In this document: piece by piece, positions 42,915-51,476 of the stretch
Layout: every line of letters begins with the position of its first letter
How positions within the stretch are numbered: the stretch's first letter is position 1
Source: Actinomadura sp. K4S16
GTDB taxonomy: Bacteria; Actinomycetota; Actinomycetes; Streptosporangiales; Streptosporangiaceae
DNA: 64,000 nucleotides
Assembly: GCF_008327685.1 (NCBI RefSeq)
Contig: NZ_BDDE01000033.1
Span: 1-64,000 of the forward strand
Direction of reading: 5' to 3'
Program-made: the position numbers and the translations under genes
Notes under the pieces: model-generated
The model's database searches: none
What the model was told of the DNA's origin: nothing
Seen by the model: the letters and a program-made list of their open reading frames with translations, nothing else

Positions 42915-43778
42915 ATGGGCGCAGCGGAGGCACTCGCAGAGGTCGTCGACACGGAGCGCTATCCGCTGGCCGCACCGGGCGGCGCCGGATGGGACGCCCT
43001 CGTCTCCCGCACCAGGGACGAGCTGGCGAAAACGGGCTGCTGCGTGCTGCCCGACTTCATCCGCCCAGCATTGCGGGACGCGCTGCACGCGGAATGCGCG
43101 GCGATCGCCCCGCACGCGCATTACGACGTCGAAACGGTGAACGCCTACAACATCGACGTGAGCACGCCATTGCCGGATGACCATCCGGGGCGCATCACCG
43201 TCGAGCGGGGCAACGCGTTCGTCGCCCGCGACCGCATCCCCGCCGGCTCCGTCGTCCACCGGCTCTACGCGAGCGGCCTCTTCCAGCGGTTCGTCGCGGG
43301 CTGCTTCGGGCTGCCGCGGGTGCACGAACTGGCCGACCCGCTGTCGGGGCTGGTCCTCAACGTCGTCAACCCGGGGATGGAGCACCCCTGGCACTTCGAC
43401 ACCAACGAGTTCACGGTCAGCATGCTGACGCAGGAGCCCGAGGACGGGGGCGTCTTCGAGTACTGCCCCAACATCAGGTCGGCGGCGGCGGAGAACTTCG
43501 GGGACGTGCGCCGCGTGCTGACCGGGCACGGCGGCGACCTCGTCCGCCGCCTCACGCTCCGCCCCGGCGACCTGCAGCTGTTCAAGGGACGGTACTCGCT
43601 GCACCGGGTCGCCGAGGTCCGGGGGGACACGGCGCGGCACACGGCGATCTTCGCCTACAGCGAGCGCCCTGGGGTCATCGGCAGCGTCGCGCGCACGAGG
43701 CAGCTCTTCGGCCGCGTCCTGCCCGAGCACCGGGCGGCGGAGGGGCGCGCCGTCCGGGTCGACCGGCTGCTGGACTAG
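42915..43778 (+). CDS. HalD/BesD-like Fe(II)/2-oxoglutarate oxygenase
   Basis: 287 residues. The iron site is H160-F-D162 in HPWHFDTNEF with distal H230 in SLHRV, and R241 can hold 2-oxoglutarate. Segments FTVSMLTQEPEDGGVFEYCPNIR and GDLQLFKGRYSLHRV match the family that includes the amino-acid chlorinases HalD and BesD. Those halogenases have Gly in place of the Asp, so this one should hydroxylate (or desaturate) rather than chlorinate. Family members act on free amino acids such as lysine. ATG 42915 has GAAAGG 6 bases upstream. It heads a three-gene set with a methyltransferase and an acyltransferase. Confidence 0.85.
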   Translation: MGAAEALAEVVDTERYPLAAPGGAGWDALVSRTRDELAKTGCCVLPDFIRPALRDALHAECAAIAPHAHYDVETVNAYNIDVSTPLPDDHPGRITVERGNAFVARDRIPAGSVVHRLYASGLFQRFVAGCFGLPRVHELADPLSGLVLNVVNPGMEHPWHFDTNEFTVSMLTQEPEDGGVFEYCPNIRSAAAENFGDVRRVLTGHGGDLVRRLTLRPGDLQLFKGRYSLHRVAEVRGDTARHTAIFAYSERPGVIGSVARTRQLFGRVLPEHRAAEGRAVRVDRLLD

Positions 43779-43791
43779 GAGGCACCCGCCC

Positions 43792-44601
43792 GTGCGCACG
43801 GACACCACTGGGAAGATCTCGCTCGACCACATCTACACCAGCCCCGATCCCCGCGCCTACTTCGGCACGCTGCGCGGACTCGACTACGCCATCCCCGACC
43901 TGGCCGGACCGCACTTCCAGCGGCTCATCGCCGAGTACCGGGAGGCGCGCGGCGTCCCGGTCCCCACCGTCCTCGACATCGGCTGCTCCTACGGCATCAA
44001 CGCGGCCCTGCTGAAGTACGGCGTCACGATGGGCGAGCTGTACGAGCGCTACGGCGGCTCCGACGCCGCCGGGCTCACCCGCGCCGCGCTGCTGGCCCGG
44101 GACCGGGATCTGGTCCGCTCCCGCGAGACGGCGGACCGGCCGCGCTTCCTCGGGCTGGACGCCTCCGAGAACGCCCTCTCCTACGCCCTCGAGGCCGGAT
44201 TCCTCGACGGCGCCGTCCACGCGGACCTGGAGAGCGGCGACCCGACCGCCGAGCAGCGCGCCCAGCTCGCCGGGACGGACCTGGTCATCTCGACGGGCTG
44301 CCTCGGATACGTCACCGAGCGCACCGTCTCCCGCGTCGTCGAGGCGCACGAGAGGCGCAAGCCGTGGATGGCGCACTTCATCCTGCGGATGTTCCCGTTC
44401 GACCCGATCGCCGAGGCCCTCGACGCCGCCGGGTACACGACCGTCCGCCACGACGGCCTCTTCCGCCAGCGGCGGTTCGCGACGCCGCAGGAGCAGGCGC
44501 TCGTCCTGGACCGCCTCGCCCGGGCCGGGGTCGACCCGAGCGGCCTGGAGGCCGACGGCTGGTTCTACGCGCAGCTCTACGTCTCCCGCCCGCGCGACTG
44601 A
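43792..44601 (+). CDS. SAM-dependent methyltransferase (class I)
   Basis: 269 residues. The SAM-binding motif is VLDIGCSYGINAALL near residue 65, with RFLGLDASENALSYA as the second strand and DLVISTGCLGYV as the third. The C-terminus has a helical region and WFYAQLYVSRPR. The target is unknown. It follows the oxygenase by 13 bases, with AGGAGG overlapping that gene's end, so the two are co-transcribed and likely act on the same small molecule. The family resembles uncharacterised actinomycete methyltransferases found beside similar oxygenases (inference). Confidence 0.83.
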   Translation: MRTDTTGKISLDHIYTSPDPRAYFGTLRGLDYAIPDLAGPHFQRLIAEYREARGVPVPTVLDIGCSYGINAALLKYGVTMGELYERYGGSDAAGLTRAALLARDRDLVRSRETADRPRFLGLDASENALSYALEAGFLDGAVHADLESGDPTAEQRAQLAGTDLVISTGCLGYVTERTVSRVVEAHERRKPWMAHFILRMFPFDPIAEALDAAGYTTVRHDGLFRQRRFATPQEQALVLDRLARAGVDPSGLEADGWFYAQLYVSRPRD

Positions 44602-44687
44602 CCGCACCGCCCGACTGACCGCACCACATGACCGACCCCGCGCAGTGACCACCCCGGGCACTGACCGACCATGGAACAAGAGGACCG

Positions 44688-46481
44688 ATGAACGCCGGCG
44701 AAGAACTCTCGTCCCGCACCTTCGGCAATGAGGAGCGCCTGCCGCGGGTGCCGCTGCCCGCGCTCGACGCGACCTGCGAGCGGTTCCTGGAGTGGTGCGG
44801 GCCGCTGCTGACCGCGGACGAGCTGGCCCGGACGGAGTCGGCGCTGGCCTCCTTCGCCCGCCCGGACGGCCCGGGCCGCGCGCTGCACGCGGCGCTGGAG
44901 CGCTACGACGCGCAGGAGGGCGTGCACAGCTGGCTGGACACGTTCTGGCCCTACCGCTACCTCGGCCGCCGCGACCGGATCGCGCTGAACGCCAACTTCT
45001 TCTTCCTGTTCAAGGAGTCGCCGGAGGGGCAGGCCGAGCGCGCGGCCGGGCTGATCGCCGGGGCGCTGGACTACAAGCTGCGGCTCGACCGCGAGGAGAT
45101 CCCGCCGGTCGTGCAGCGCGGCCGGCCGCTGTCGATGGCGCAGAACCGGTTCCTGTTCTCCACGACGCGCATCCCGGGCGCCGAGCAGGACACCGTCCGC
45201 GCCCCCTACACCGACGCGTGGCCCGGCCCGTCCGACGCCCGCCACATCGTGGTGTTCTTCCGCGGGAACATCGTCCGGATGGACGTGCTGGGGCCGGACG
45301 GCTCCCCCCACACGCTGGACGAGCTGCGGGCGGGCCTCGCCGCCGTCATGAAGGCGGAGGCGGCGCCGGAGCCGTCCGCCGGGCACCTCACCACCAAGGC
45401 CCGCGCCGAGTGGGCGGCGAGCCGCGAGGCGCTGCTCGCCCTCGGCAACGCCCAGGCGCTCGACGAAATCGAGACGGCCCTGTTCTGCGTGTGCTTGGAG
45501 GACTTCACCCCTGAGGACGACCTCGACGCCTGCGACCACCTGCTCCACGGCGACAGCGCGAACCGCTGGTTCGACAAGGCCGTCTCCTTCGTCGTGTTCG
45601 GCGACGGCACCGCGGGCATCAACGTGGAGCACTGCGGCCTGGACGGCACCACGATCCTCAGCTTCGTCGACGCGGTGCTGGGCGAGGCCCCGGAGAAGCT
45701 GTCGCAGCGGTCGGGCGCGCAAGCGCAGGGGCTGCCGGTCACGGAGACGATCGAGTTCGCCCTGGACGACGGCCTGCGGGCCGACATCCGCGACGCCGCG
45801 GCGGCGTTCGCCGACTACGGGGCGGCGACGGCCACGACGACCGTCTCGTTCGAGGACTTCGGCGCCGACGACGTCAAGAAGCTGAAGATGTCCCCGGACG
45901 CCTTCGTCCAGATGGCCTACCAGCTCGCCCACAAGCGCGCGAAGGGCCGCGTCGGCGCCACCTACGAGTCGATCGCCACCCGCCAGTACCGGCACGGCCG
46001 CACCGAGGCCATGCGCGTCGTCACCCCCGAGGTGGTCCGCTTCGTCGAGGCCATGGACGACCCCTCGGCCACGTCCGCGCTCCGCCTGGAGGCGTTCCGC
46101 GCCGCCGCCGACGCCCACGTCCGCCGGGCGAAGGAGTGCCAGTCGGGGCAGGCGCCCGAGCAGCACCTCTGGGAGCTCCAGCTCATCCAGAAGCGGCGCG
46201 GCGCCGAGCTGGGCGTCACCGAGCCGCTCCCGCTGTTCGACTCCCCCGGCTGGCTCGTGATGCGGGACGACTACCTGAGCACCAGCTCCGCGCCCTCGGT
46301 GAACATCCGCTACTTCGGGTTCGGCTCGACCAGCGAGCAGTGCATCGGCGTCGCCTACGTCCTGCTCCCGGACCGCTTCAACCTCTACCTGAGCACCCCG
46401 CGGCAGGTCGCGGACGCGATGCGGGGGTTCGCCGACCGGCTCCGCGAGGCCGTCCGGGAGCTGCGGGACCTGCTCGCCTGA
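44688..46481 (+). CDS. Choline/carnitine O-acyltransferase-family enzyme
   Basis: A 597-residue member of the carnitine/choline acyltransferase family, which moves acyl groups between CoA and a hydroxyl on a quaternary amine. Catalytic His is H315 in NVEHCGLDG. YLSTSS near residue 530 is the carboxylate-binding STS motif, and LPRVPLPALDAT at the N-terminus is typical. These enzymes are rare in bacteria. Its place after an amino-acid-type oxygenase and a methyltransferase suggests a pathway that N-methylates and hydroxylates a substrate and then acylates it, like a carnitine analogue. Weak repeats lie in the 86-base gap. Its stop abuts that of the convergent gene (TGATCA). Confidence 0.88.
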   Translation: MNAGEELSSRTFGNEERLPRVPLPALDATCERFLEWCGPLLTADELARTESALASFARPDGPGRALHAALERYDAQEGVHSWLDTFWPYRYLGRRDRIALNANFFFLFKESPEGQAERAAGLIAGALDYKLRLDREEIPPVVQRGRPLSMAQNRFLFSTTRIPGAEQDTVRAPYTDAWPGPSDARHIVVFFRGNIVRMDVLGPDGSPHTLDELRAGLAAVMKAEAAPEPSAGHLTTKARAEWAASREALLALGNAQALDEIETALFCVCLEDFTPEDDLDACDHLLHGDSANRWFDKAVSFVVFGDGTAGINVEHCGLDGTTILSFVDAVLGEAPEKLSQRSGAQAQGLPVTETIEFALDDGLRADIRDAAAAFADYGAATATTTVSFEDFGADDVKKLKMSPDAFVQMAYQLAHKRAKGRVGATYESIATRQYRHGRTEAMRVVTPEVVRFVEAMDDPSATSALRLEAFRAAADAHVRRAKECQSGQAPEQHLWELQLIQKRRGAELGVTEPLPLFDSPGWLVMRDDYLSTSSAPSVNIRYFGFGSTSEQCIGVAYVLLPDRFNLYLSTPRQVADAMRGFADRLREAVRELRDLLA

Positions 46482-47057
46482 TCAGCGGCCGGGCTTGGCC
46501 GGCCGGTGGCTCCGCCCGACCGGGTAGAGCCAGCGCCGGAACGCCCGGCTGAGCGCGGGCATGACGAACAGGGTGAGCACCGGGATCACCAGGACCGGGA
46601 ACGTCAGCGCCCGCACCGGCAGCGGCCAGGCCTCCGTCAGCGGCGTGACGAAGGCCTGGAGCAGCAGCGCGATCGGGTACACCGCGCAGAACGTCACCAC
46701 GATCATCTTGAGCTTGGAGGGCGGCGGGACGGACTCGCCGGGCAGGCTGAACCAGGTCTCCATCCCGGTGGTGTCCTGGCGGTGCTCCTCGGCGATCCCG
46801 CGCACCCGCCCGATCCACTCCGCGCGCTCGTCCGAGGCCAGCCAGCGGTCGAGCCGCTCCTGGTCGGCGAAGTTCACCACGGTGTAGTACCGGTGCCGCG
46901 ACCCCTCCGCGCGCAGCCAGGTCGCGCCCCGGTGCCCGGGGAACCGGGTCGCGACCTCGTGGAGCCCCTCCGCCCACTCCTCGAAGTCGCGCTCCCGGCC
47001 GGGTTTGACGTCCCAGGTGAACACGCTCGTGACGGGCTCGGTGTCGGTTGCGGCCAT
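46482..47057 (-). CDS. ABM-domain protein with C-terminal membrane helices
   Basis: 191 residues. The first 100 form a dimeric alpha/beta-barrel of the antibiotic biosynthesis monooxygenase (ABM) type (TSVFTWDVKPGRERDFEEWAEGLHEVATRFPGHRGATWLR read in parts). Two hydrophobic helices follow (KMIVVTFCAVYPIALLLQAF and ALTFPVLVIPVLTLFVM), with a basic tail. Such membrane-anchored ABM proteins are found across bacteria with unknown substrates. It is not in an obvious operon. Confidence 0.83.
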   Translation of the reverse strand: MAATDTEPVTSVFTWDVKPGRERDFEEWAEGLHEVATRFPGHRGATWLRAEGSRHRYYTVVNFADQERLDRWLASDERAEWIGRVRGIAEEHRQDTTGMETWFSLPGESVPPPSKLKMIVVTFCAVYPIALLLQAFVTPLTEAWPLPVRALTFPVLVIPVLTLFVMPALSRAFRRWLYPVGRSHRPAKPGR

Positions 47058-47119
47058 GTCCCCTGTCTCACCCGTCCTGTCCGTTCCATTCGCCTATGCG
47101 CGGATCAGGTAGGTACGGA

Positions 47120-48325
47120 TCAGGTGGTGGCGAGGGCCTCGGTGGGGCTGAGGCGGGACGCCCTGATCGCCGGGTACAGGCCGGCGACCGCGCCGATGAG
47201 CAGGGTCGCGGCGACGCCGCCCAGCACCGCCCACGCGGGGATGACGACCGGCCACCCCTGGGACACGGCGTAGACGGCGGTGACGGACGCCCCGACGACC
47301 GCGCCGCCGAGGCCGCCGAGCGCCGACAGCAGCAGCGACTCGGCGAGGAACTGCGTGCGGATCTGGCCCCGGGTCGCGCCGAGGGAGCGGCGCAGCCCGA
47401 TCTCCGACCGCCGCTCCAGCACCGAGATGACCATGGTGTTGGCCACCCCCACCCCGCCGACGAGCAGCGCGACCGCGCCGAGGCCGAGCAGCAGGCCGGT
47501 GAACGCCTCGCCCGCCGCCTTCTTCGCCGCCAGCGCGTCCGACGGCCGCGACACCTCCACCTCGTTCGGCGCCTCGGGGTTCGCGGTCGCGCCGAGCACG
47601 TCCCGGACGTCCTCGACGCTCGCCTCCGCCGACCGGGTGTAGATGGTCGTCGGGTGCCCGTCGAAGCCGAGCCGGGCCTGCGCCGCGTCCCAGCCGACCA
47701 GCGCGGCGCTGTCCAGCTCGGGGGCCAGCGCCGCCGGCTCCAGAATGCCGATCACGGTGAACCAGCGGCCGCCGATGAGCACCTGGACGTCCGGGGCCGC
47801 GTGCCCGATCCCGAGGCGCCGCGCGGCGGTCGACCCGAGGACGGTCGCGGGGAAGCGGCCGGTCGCCGTGTTCAGCCAGACGCCGCTGCGCAGCCTCGCC
47901 CCCGTCGCGGCGCGCAGGTCGGTGCGGGCCGCGTAGGCCGCGATCCCGCCCGTCTCGGTCTTGGGGATCTTGCCCGTCCGGTAGACCTTCGCGCCGTCCA
48001 CCAGGCCGGTCGCCGACACCTCCCGGACGGGGGCGATCCGGGCCACCATGGCCTCCGACTCCAGGGGCAGCTCGGCCTTGTCGCCGGTCAGGGTGCTGCC
48101 GGGCGAGACGGTCAGCAGGTTGGTGCCGAGCGCGGCGAGGGCGCGGTCGAGGTCGGCGCGCGAGGAGGAGGACACCCCGACGACCGCGACCATCGCGGCG
48201 ATCCCGATCGCGATGCCGAGCGCGGACAGGAACGCCCGCAGCGGCCGGGTCCGCAGGCCGACCGCGCCGACCCTGAGCACGTCGCCCGGCCACATCCGGG
48301 CCGGCTGGAGCGTCCCGGCCGTCAT
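47120..48325 (-). CDS. MacB/FtsX-type ABC transporter permease
   Basis: 401 residues. One N-terminal helix (AFLSALGIAIGIAAMVAVVGV), a periplasmic-type MacB core domain of about 200 residues, then three C-terminal helices with the FtsX signature (GGVGVANTMVISVLERRSEIGLRRSLGATRGQI). It works with the ATPase encoded directly upstream (ATGA overlap at 48322-48325) and the fusion protein before that. Such sets export peptides, lipids or drugs, or signal to cell-wall enzymes. Confidence 0.9.
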   Translation of the reverse strand: MTAGTLQPARMWPGDVLRVGAVGLRTRPLRAFLSALGIAIGIAAMVAVVGVSSSSRADLDRALAALGTNLLTVSPGSTLTGDKAELPLESEAMVARIAPVREVSATGLVDGAKVYRTGKIPKTETGGIAAYAARTDLRAATGARLRSGVWLNTATGRFPATVLGSTAARRLGIGHAAPDVQVLIGGRWFTVIGILEPAALAPELDSAALVGWDAAQARLGFDGHPTTIYTRSAEASVEDVRDVLGATANPEAPNEVEVSRPSDALAAKKAAGEAFTGLLLGLGAVALLVGGVGVANTMVISVLERRSEIGLRRSLGATRGQIRTQFLAESLLLSALGGLGGAVVGASVTAVYAVSQGWPVVIPAWAVLGGVAATLLIGAVAGLYPAIRASRLSPTEALATT

Positions 48326-49032
48326 CGCTCCGCCCCCGTGAGACGCGCGGCCTCGGAGACCGGCCCGTCCGCCGCCGAGTCCTCCACCACGAGGCCGTCG
48401 CGCATCCGGACGCGGCGGGGCAGGCCCGCCGCGATCTCCCGGTCGTGCGTGATGATCACGACGGTGGTGCCGGCGGCGTGCAGCTCGCGCAGCAGCGCCA
48501 TCACGCCCTCGCCGGACGCCGAGTCGAGCGCGCCGGTCGGCTCGTCGGCGAGCAGCAGCGCGGGCTCCCCGGCGACCGCCCGCGCGATCGCGACGCGCTG
48601 CCGCTCGCCGCCGGACAGCTCGTGCGGCTCGTGCTCCAGCCGGTGGCCGAGCCCGACCCGCTCCAGTGCGGCCGCCGCCCGCCGCCGCCGCGCCGCCGGG
48701 CGCAGCCCGGAGTACAGCAGGCCGTCCGCGACGTTGTCGATCGCCCGGGTCCCGGCCGCCAGGTGGAAGTGCTGGAAGACGAACCCGATGCGGCTCGCGC
48801 GCAGCGCCGACAGCTTCGCGTCCGGGAGCCGCCCCACGTCGTGGCCGTCGATGCGGATCTCGCCGGAGGTGGGGCGGTCCAGGGTGCCGAGCATGTTCAG
48901 CATGGTCGTCTTCCCCGAGCCGGAGGGGCCGACGATCGCGACCAGCTCGCCCGCGCCGACGTGCAGCGACACCCCGGCGAGGGCGTGCACGCCGCCCGGG
49001 TACGACTTCACCACGTCCCGCAGCCTGATCAT
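48322..49032 (-). CDS. MacB-type ABC transporter ATPase
   Basis: A 236-residue ATP-binding subunit of the LolD/MacB group. Walker A GPSGSGKT, the Q-loop FVFQHFHL, signature LSGGERQRVAIARA, Walker B LLLADEPTGALD and the H-loop ITHD are all intact. The start overlaps the stop of the fusion-protein gene. Central member of a four-gene export operon. Confidence 0.93.
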   Translation of the reverse strand: MIRLRDVVKSYPGGVHALAGVSLHVGAGELVAIVGPSGSGKTTMLNMLGTLDRPTSGEIRIDGHDVGRLPDAKLSALRASRIGFVFQHFHLAAGTRAIDNVADGLLYSGLRPAARRRRAAAALERVGLGHRLEHEPHELSGGERQRVAIARAVAGEPALLLADEPTGALDSASGEGVMALLRELHAAGTTVVIITHDREIAAGLPRRVRMRDGLVVEDSAADGPVSEAARLTGAER

Positions 49033-50156
49033 TTCGGCACCCCCACGAGCGTGCCCTCGGTGATCCCCGGCCCGGAGACCTCGACCTTCCCGTCGGCGAA
49101 CATGCCGGTCTCCACCGGGACGTACGACGACGCGGTGCCCTTGACGACCTCCACGCCGAAGCCGCCCTCCCGCAGCGCGACCAGCGCGGACACCGGCACC
49201 GTCAGGACGTTCTCGCGCTGCCCGGCGGTGAACTCGACGTCGGCCGAGGCGAGCGCGAAGCGGGCCGCGGCCTTCTTCGCCTTGGCGGAGGAGAGCCAGA
49301 TCGTGACCTCCACCTTCGTCGTCGGGTCCTCCCCCTGCTCGCCCGGCTCGATCACCGTGGTGACCTCGTCGATCTTCGCCGCGACCGCCGGGCCCTCCGG
49401 CAGCGTCACCTCGACGCGGGCGCCCTTCTTCGCGAGCCGCTGGTCGGCGGTGTCCAGTTCGACCGTGACGGCCTGGGTGGTCCCGGTGTAGTCGAGGACC
49501 TTCTTGCCGGGTGCGGCGGGCTCGCCCGGATGCGCCGCGACGGCCTCGACGCGGACCGGCCCGTCCGCGAACGCGACCCGTCCGACGTCGACGACCCCGG
49601 TCTCCGCCACGCCGATGTCGTCCTGCCATTCCTGGACGGCCTCGGCGGTGTCGGAGGTGTACTCGTCGTCCACGGTGAAGCCGTCGTAGCCGAGCGCGCT
49701 GAGGTTCTTCTCGAACCGCTCCACGTCGGAGCCCTCGGTCCCGATCCGCAGCGGCCGGTAGGACGGCTTGGACCCGTACATCAGCACGACCGGGTCGCCG
49801 TCGACCTCGTACAGCCGGTGCCCCCGGGTGATCTGGTCGCCGCTGTCGGGCAGCCAGGTGATCGTGCCCCTGGCCTGGCTCGTCGCGGTCATGGTCGGGC
49901 CGTAGCCGAGCTGCCCGTCCTCGGTCTGGGTGTCGCTCAGCGTCTGCCTGGCCACCTTCGCCGTGCCGGGCGGTAGGTCCGCGGCCCGCTCGGCGCCCCC
50001 GTCCCCGCCGGCGCGCAGCACCGCCGCGGTGGCGACGCCGCCCGCCGCGACCACGGCGGCGACGGCCAGGGCGATCCTCCAGCGCGGCCGCCGCCTACGG
50101 CGGACGCGGCGATCCTCCAGCGCGGCCGGCGCGCGTTCCGCGGTGGTCTCCCCCAT
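49029..50156 (-). CDS. Membrane-fusion protein with peptidoglycan-binding domain
   Basis: 375 residues. After a basic cytoplasmic tail comes one helix (RIALAVAAVVAAGGVATAAVL). Then follow an HlyD/RND-like adaptor domain and an embedded PG_binding_1 domain (GTEGSDVERFEKNLSALGYDGFTVDDEYTSDTAEAVQEWQ in parts), and beta-rich C-terminal adaptor domains. In Gram-positive bacteria this type links a MacB exporter to the cell wall. It overlaps the lipoprotein stop upstream and the ATPase start downstream. Confidence 0.87.
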   Translation of the reverse strand: MGETTAERAPAALEDRRVRRRRRPRWRIALAVAAVVAAGGVATAAVLRAGGDGGAERAADLPPGTAKVARQTLSDTQTEDGQLGYGPTMTATSQARGTITWLPDSGDQITRGHRLYEVDGDPVVLMYGSKPSYRPLRIGTEGSDVERFEKNLSALGYDGFTVDDEYTSDTAEAVQEWQDDIGVAETGVVDVGRVAFADGPVRVEAVAAHPGEPAAPGKKVLDYTGTTQAVTVELDTADQRLAKKGARVEVTLPEGPAVAAKIDEVTTVIEPGEQGEDPTTKVEVTIWLSSAKAKKAAARFALASADVEFTAGQRENVLTVPVSALVALREGGFGVEVVKGTASSYVPVETGMFADGKVEVSGPGITEGTLVGVPK

Positions 50157-50671
50157 CACTTCCTGCCGCCCTGCAGGACCTTCTCGCACGCCTGCTGCGC
50201 GGTCTCCAGGTCCGGGTCGTCGCCGACCGTCTTCTTGTCGATCCGGATGCCGGGCTGGTTCGGGTCGGGGTCCGGGAAGTTCTCCACGCCGTTCTTGCGC
50301 ATGCACGCGGCGAACTCGCGGGCCGCCTCCTGCATCTTCGGGTCGGGTGCGCCGGTGCGGTTCTCCATGGGGCTGTACTGCCGGCACGCCTCCATGGCCT
50401 TGTCCACGACGGCCTTGTTGCCCTTGACCTTGACCCGGGCCCCCTCGCCGGGCTTCGGGTCCTCCATGTCGACGCCGTGCTCGCGCATGCACTGGGCGAA
50501 CTTGACGCCGCGCTCCTCCGGGCTGAGCTGCTCGCCGCCGCCCTGCTTCGCGCCGCCCTGGCTCGCGCCGCCGTTGGCCGAGGCCACGGTGCCGCCCCTG
50601 TCGTCCGAGCCGCACCCGGTCAGCGCCAGCGCCAGCGCGAGCGGCAGCGCGGCCAGAATCCGCAGTCCCAT
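50156..50671 (-). CDS. Lipoprotein with duplicated Cys-containing repeat
   Basis: 171 residues. Signal with lipobox LTGC (C20), then a Gly/Ala/Gln-rich linker. The mature part holds two related units, FAQCMREHGVDMEDP...ACRQYSP and FAACMRKNGVENFPDP...ACEKVL, each with two cysteines that could pair. The first gene of the exporter operon, so it may capture or present the transported substrate at the cell surface. Function not established. Confidence 0.83.
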   Translation of the reverse strand: MGLRILAALPLALALALTGCGSDDRGGTVASANGGASQGGAKQGGGEQLSPEERGVKFAQCMREHGVDMEDPKPGEGARVKVKGNKAVVDKAMEACRQYSPMENRTGAPDPKMQEAAREFAACMRKNGVENFPDPDPNQPGIRIDKKTVGDDPDLETAQQACEKVLQGGRK

Positions 50672-50819
50672 GTCTCCTCCTCCGCGGCCGGAGCGGTTCC
50701 GGCCGACGAGGAGCGATGCAACCCGGCGGCGCGTTTCTCCCGTGTTTCCGCGCCGAAGAAGCGATCACTAACGGAAACGAAACACGGCCTCCGGCACCAT
50801 CGGCTCCGGAGGAGGCCTC

Positions 50820-51476
50820 ATGAGAGTGCTGGTGGCAGAGGATGAGCGGCTCCTGGCCGACGCGATCGCCGAATGGCTGCGGGACGACGCGCACGCCGTC
50901 GACCTCGCCTACGACGGCGCGGCGGCCCTGGAGCGCGTCACCGTCAACGACTACGACGTGGTCGTCCTGGACCGCGACCTGCCCCTCGTCCACGGCGACG
51001 AGGTGTGCCGCGAGATCGTCCGGGGCGAGACCGCGGCGCGGGTGCTGATGCTCACCGCCGCCGCGGAGATCACCGACCGCGTCGACGGGCTCGGCCTCGG
51101 CGCCGACGACTACCTGACCAAGCCGTTCGCGTTCCCCGAGCTCGCCGCCCGCGTCCATGCGCTCGGCCGCCGCTGCCGCCCGGCCGCGCCGCCGCGGCTG
51201 CACCGCGCCGGCATCACGCTCGACCCGGCGCGCCGCGAGGTGTTCCGGGACGGGCGCTACGTCCCCCTCGCGCGCAAGGAGTTCGCCGTCCTGACCGAGC
51301 TGCTGCGCGCCGAGGGAGCCGTCGTGTCCGCCGAGCAGCTCCTGGAGAAGGCGTGGGACGAGCACGCCGACCCGTTCACCGGCGCCGTCCGCCTGACCGT
51401 CCTCAAGCTGCGCCGCAAGCTCGCCGACCCGCCCGTCGTCGAGACCGTCAAGGGAGCGGGGTACCGGATCCCATGA
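50820..51476 (+). CDS. OmpR/PhoB-family response regulator
   Basis: 218 residues. Receiver domain with the acidic pocket (VAEDE), phosphoacceptor D51 (VVVLDRDLP), T in MLTA and the switch lysine in LTKPF. The C-terminal winged helix has LARKEFAVLTELLRAEGAVVS and LKLRRKLADPPVVETVKGAGYRI. It diverges from the MacB-type exporter operon, with 148 bases between, and overlaps the kinase gene that follows. The arrangement suggests that the pair controls the exporter, as in antimicrobial-peptide resistance modules (inference). Confidence 0.93.
   Translation: MRVLVAEDERLLADAIAEWLRDDAHAVDLAYDGAAALERVTVNDYDVVVLDRDLPLVHGDEVCREIVRGETAARVLMLTAAAEITDRVDGLGLGADDYLTKPFAFPELAARVHALGRRCRPAAPPRLHRAGITLDPARREVFRDGRYVPLARKEFAVLTELLRAEGAVVSAEQLLEKAWDEHADPFTGAVRLTVLKLRRKLADPPVVETVKGAGYRIP

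Noticed and set aside
42915..43778. Call of halogenase for the oxygenase
   Set aside because: The iron-binding motif is HxD, not the HxG that allows chloride binding.
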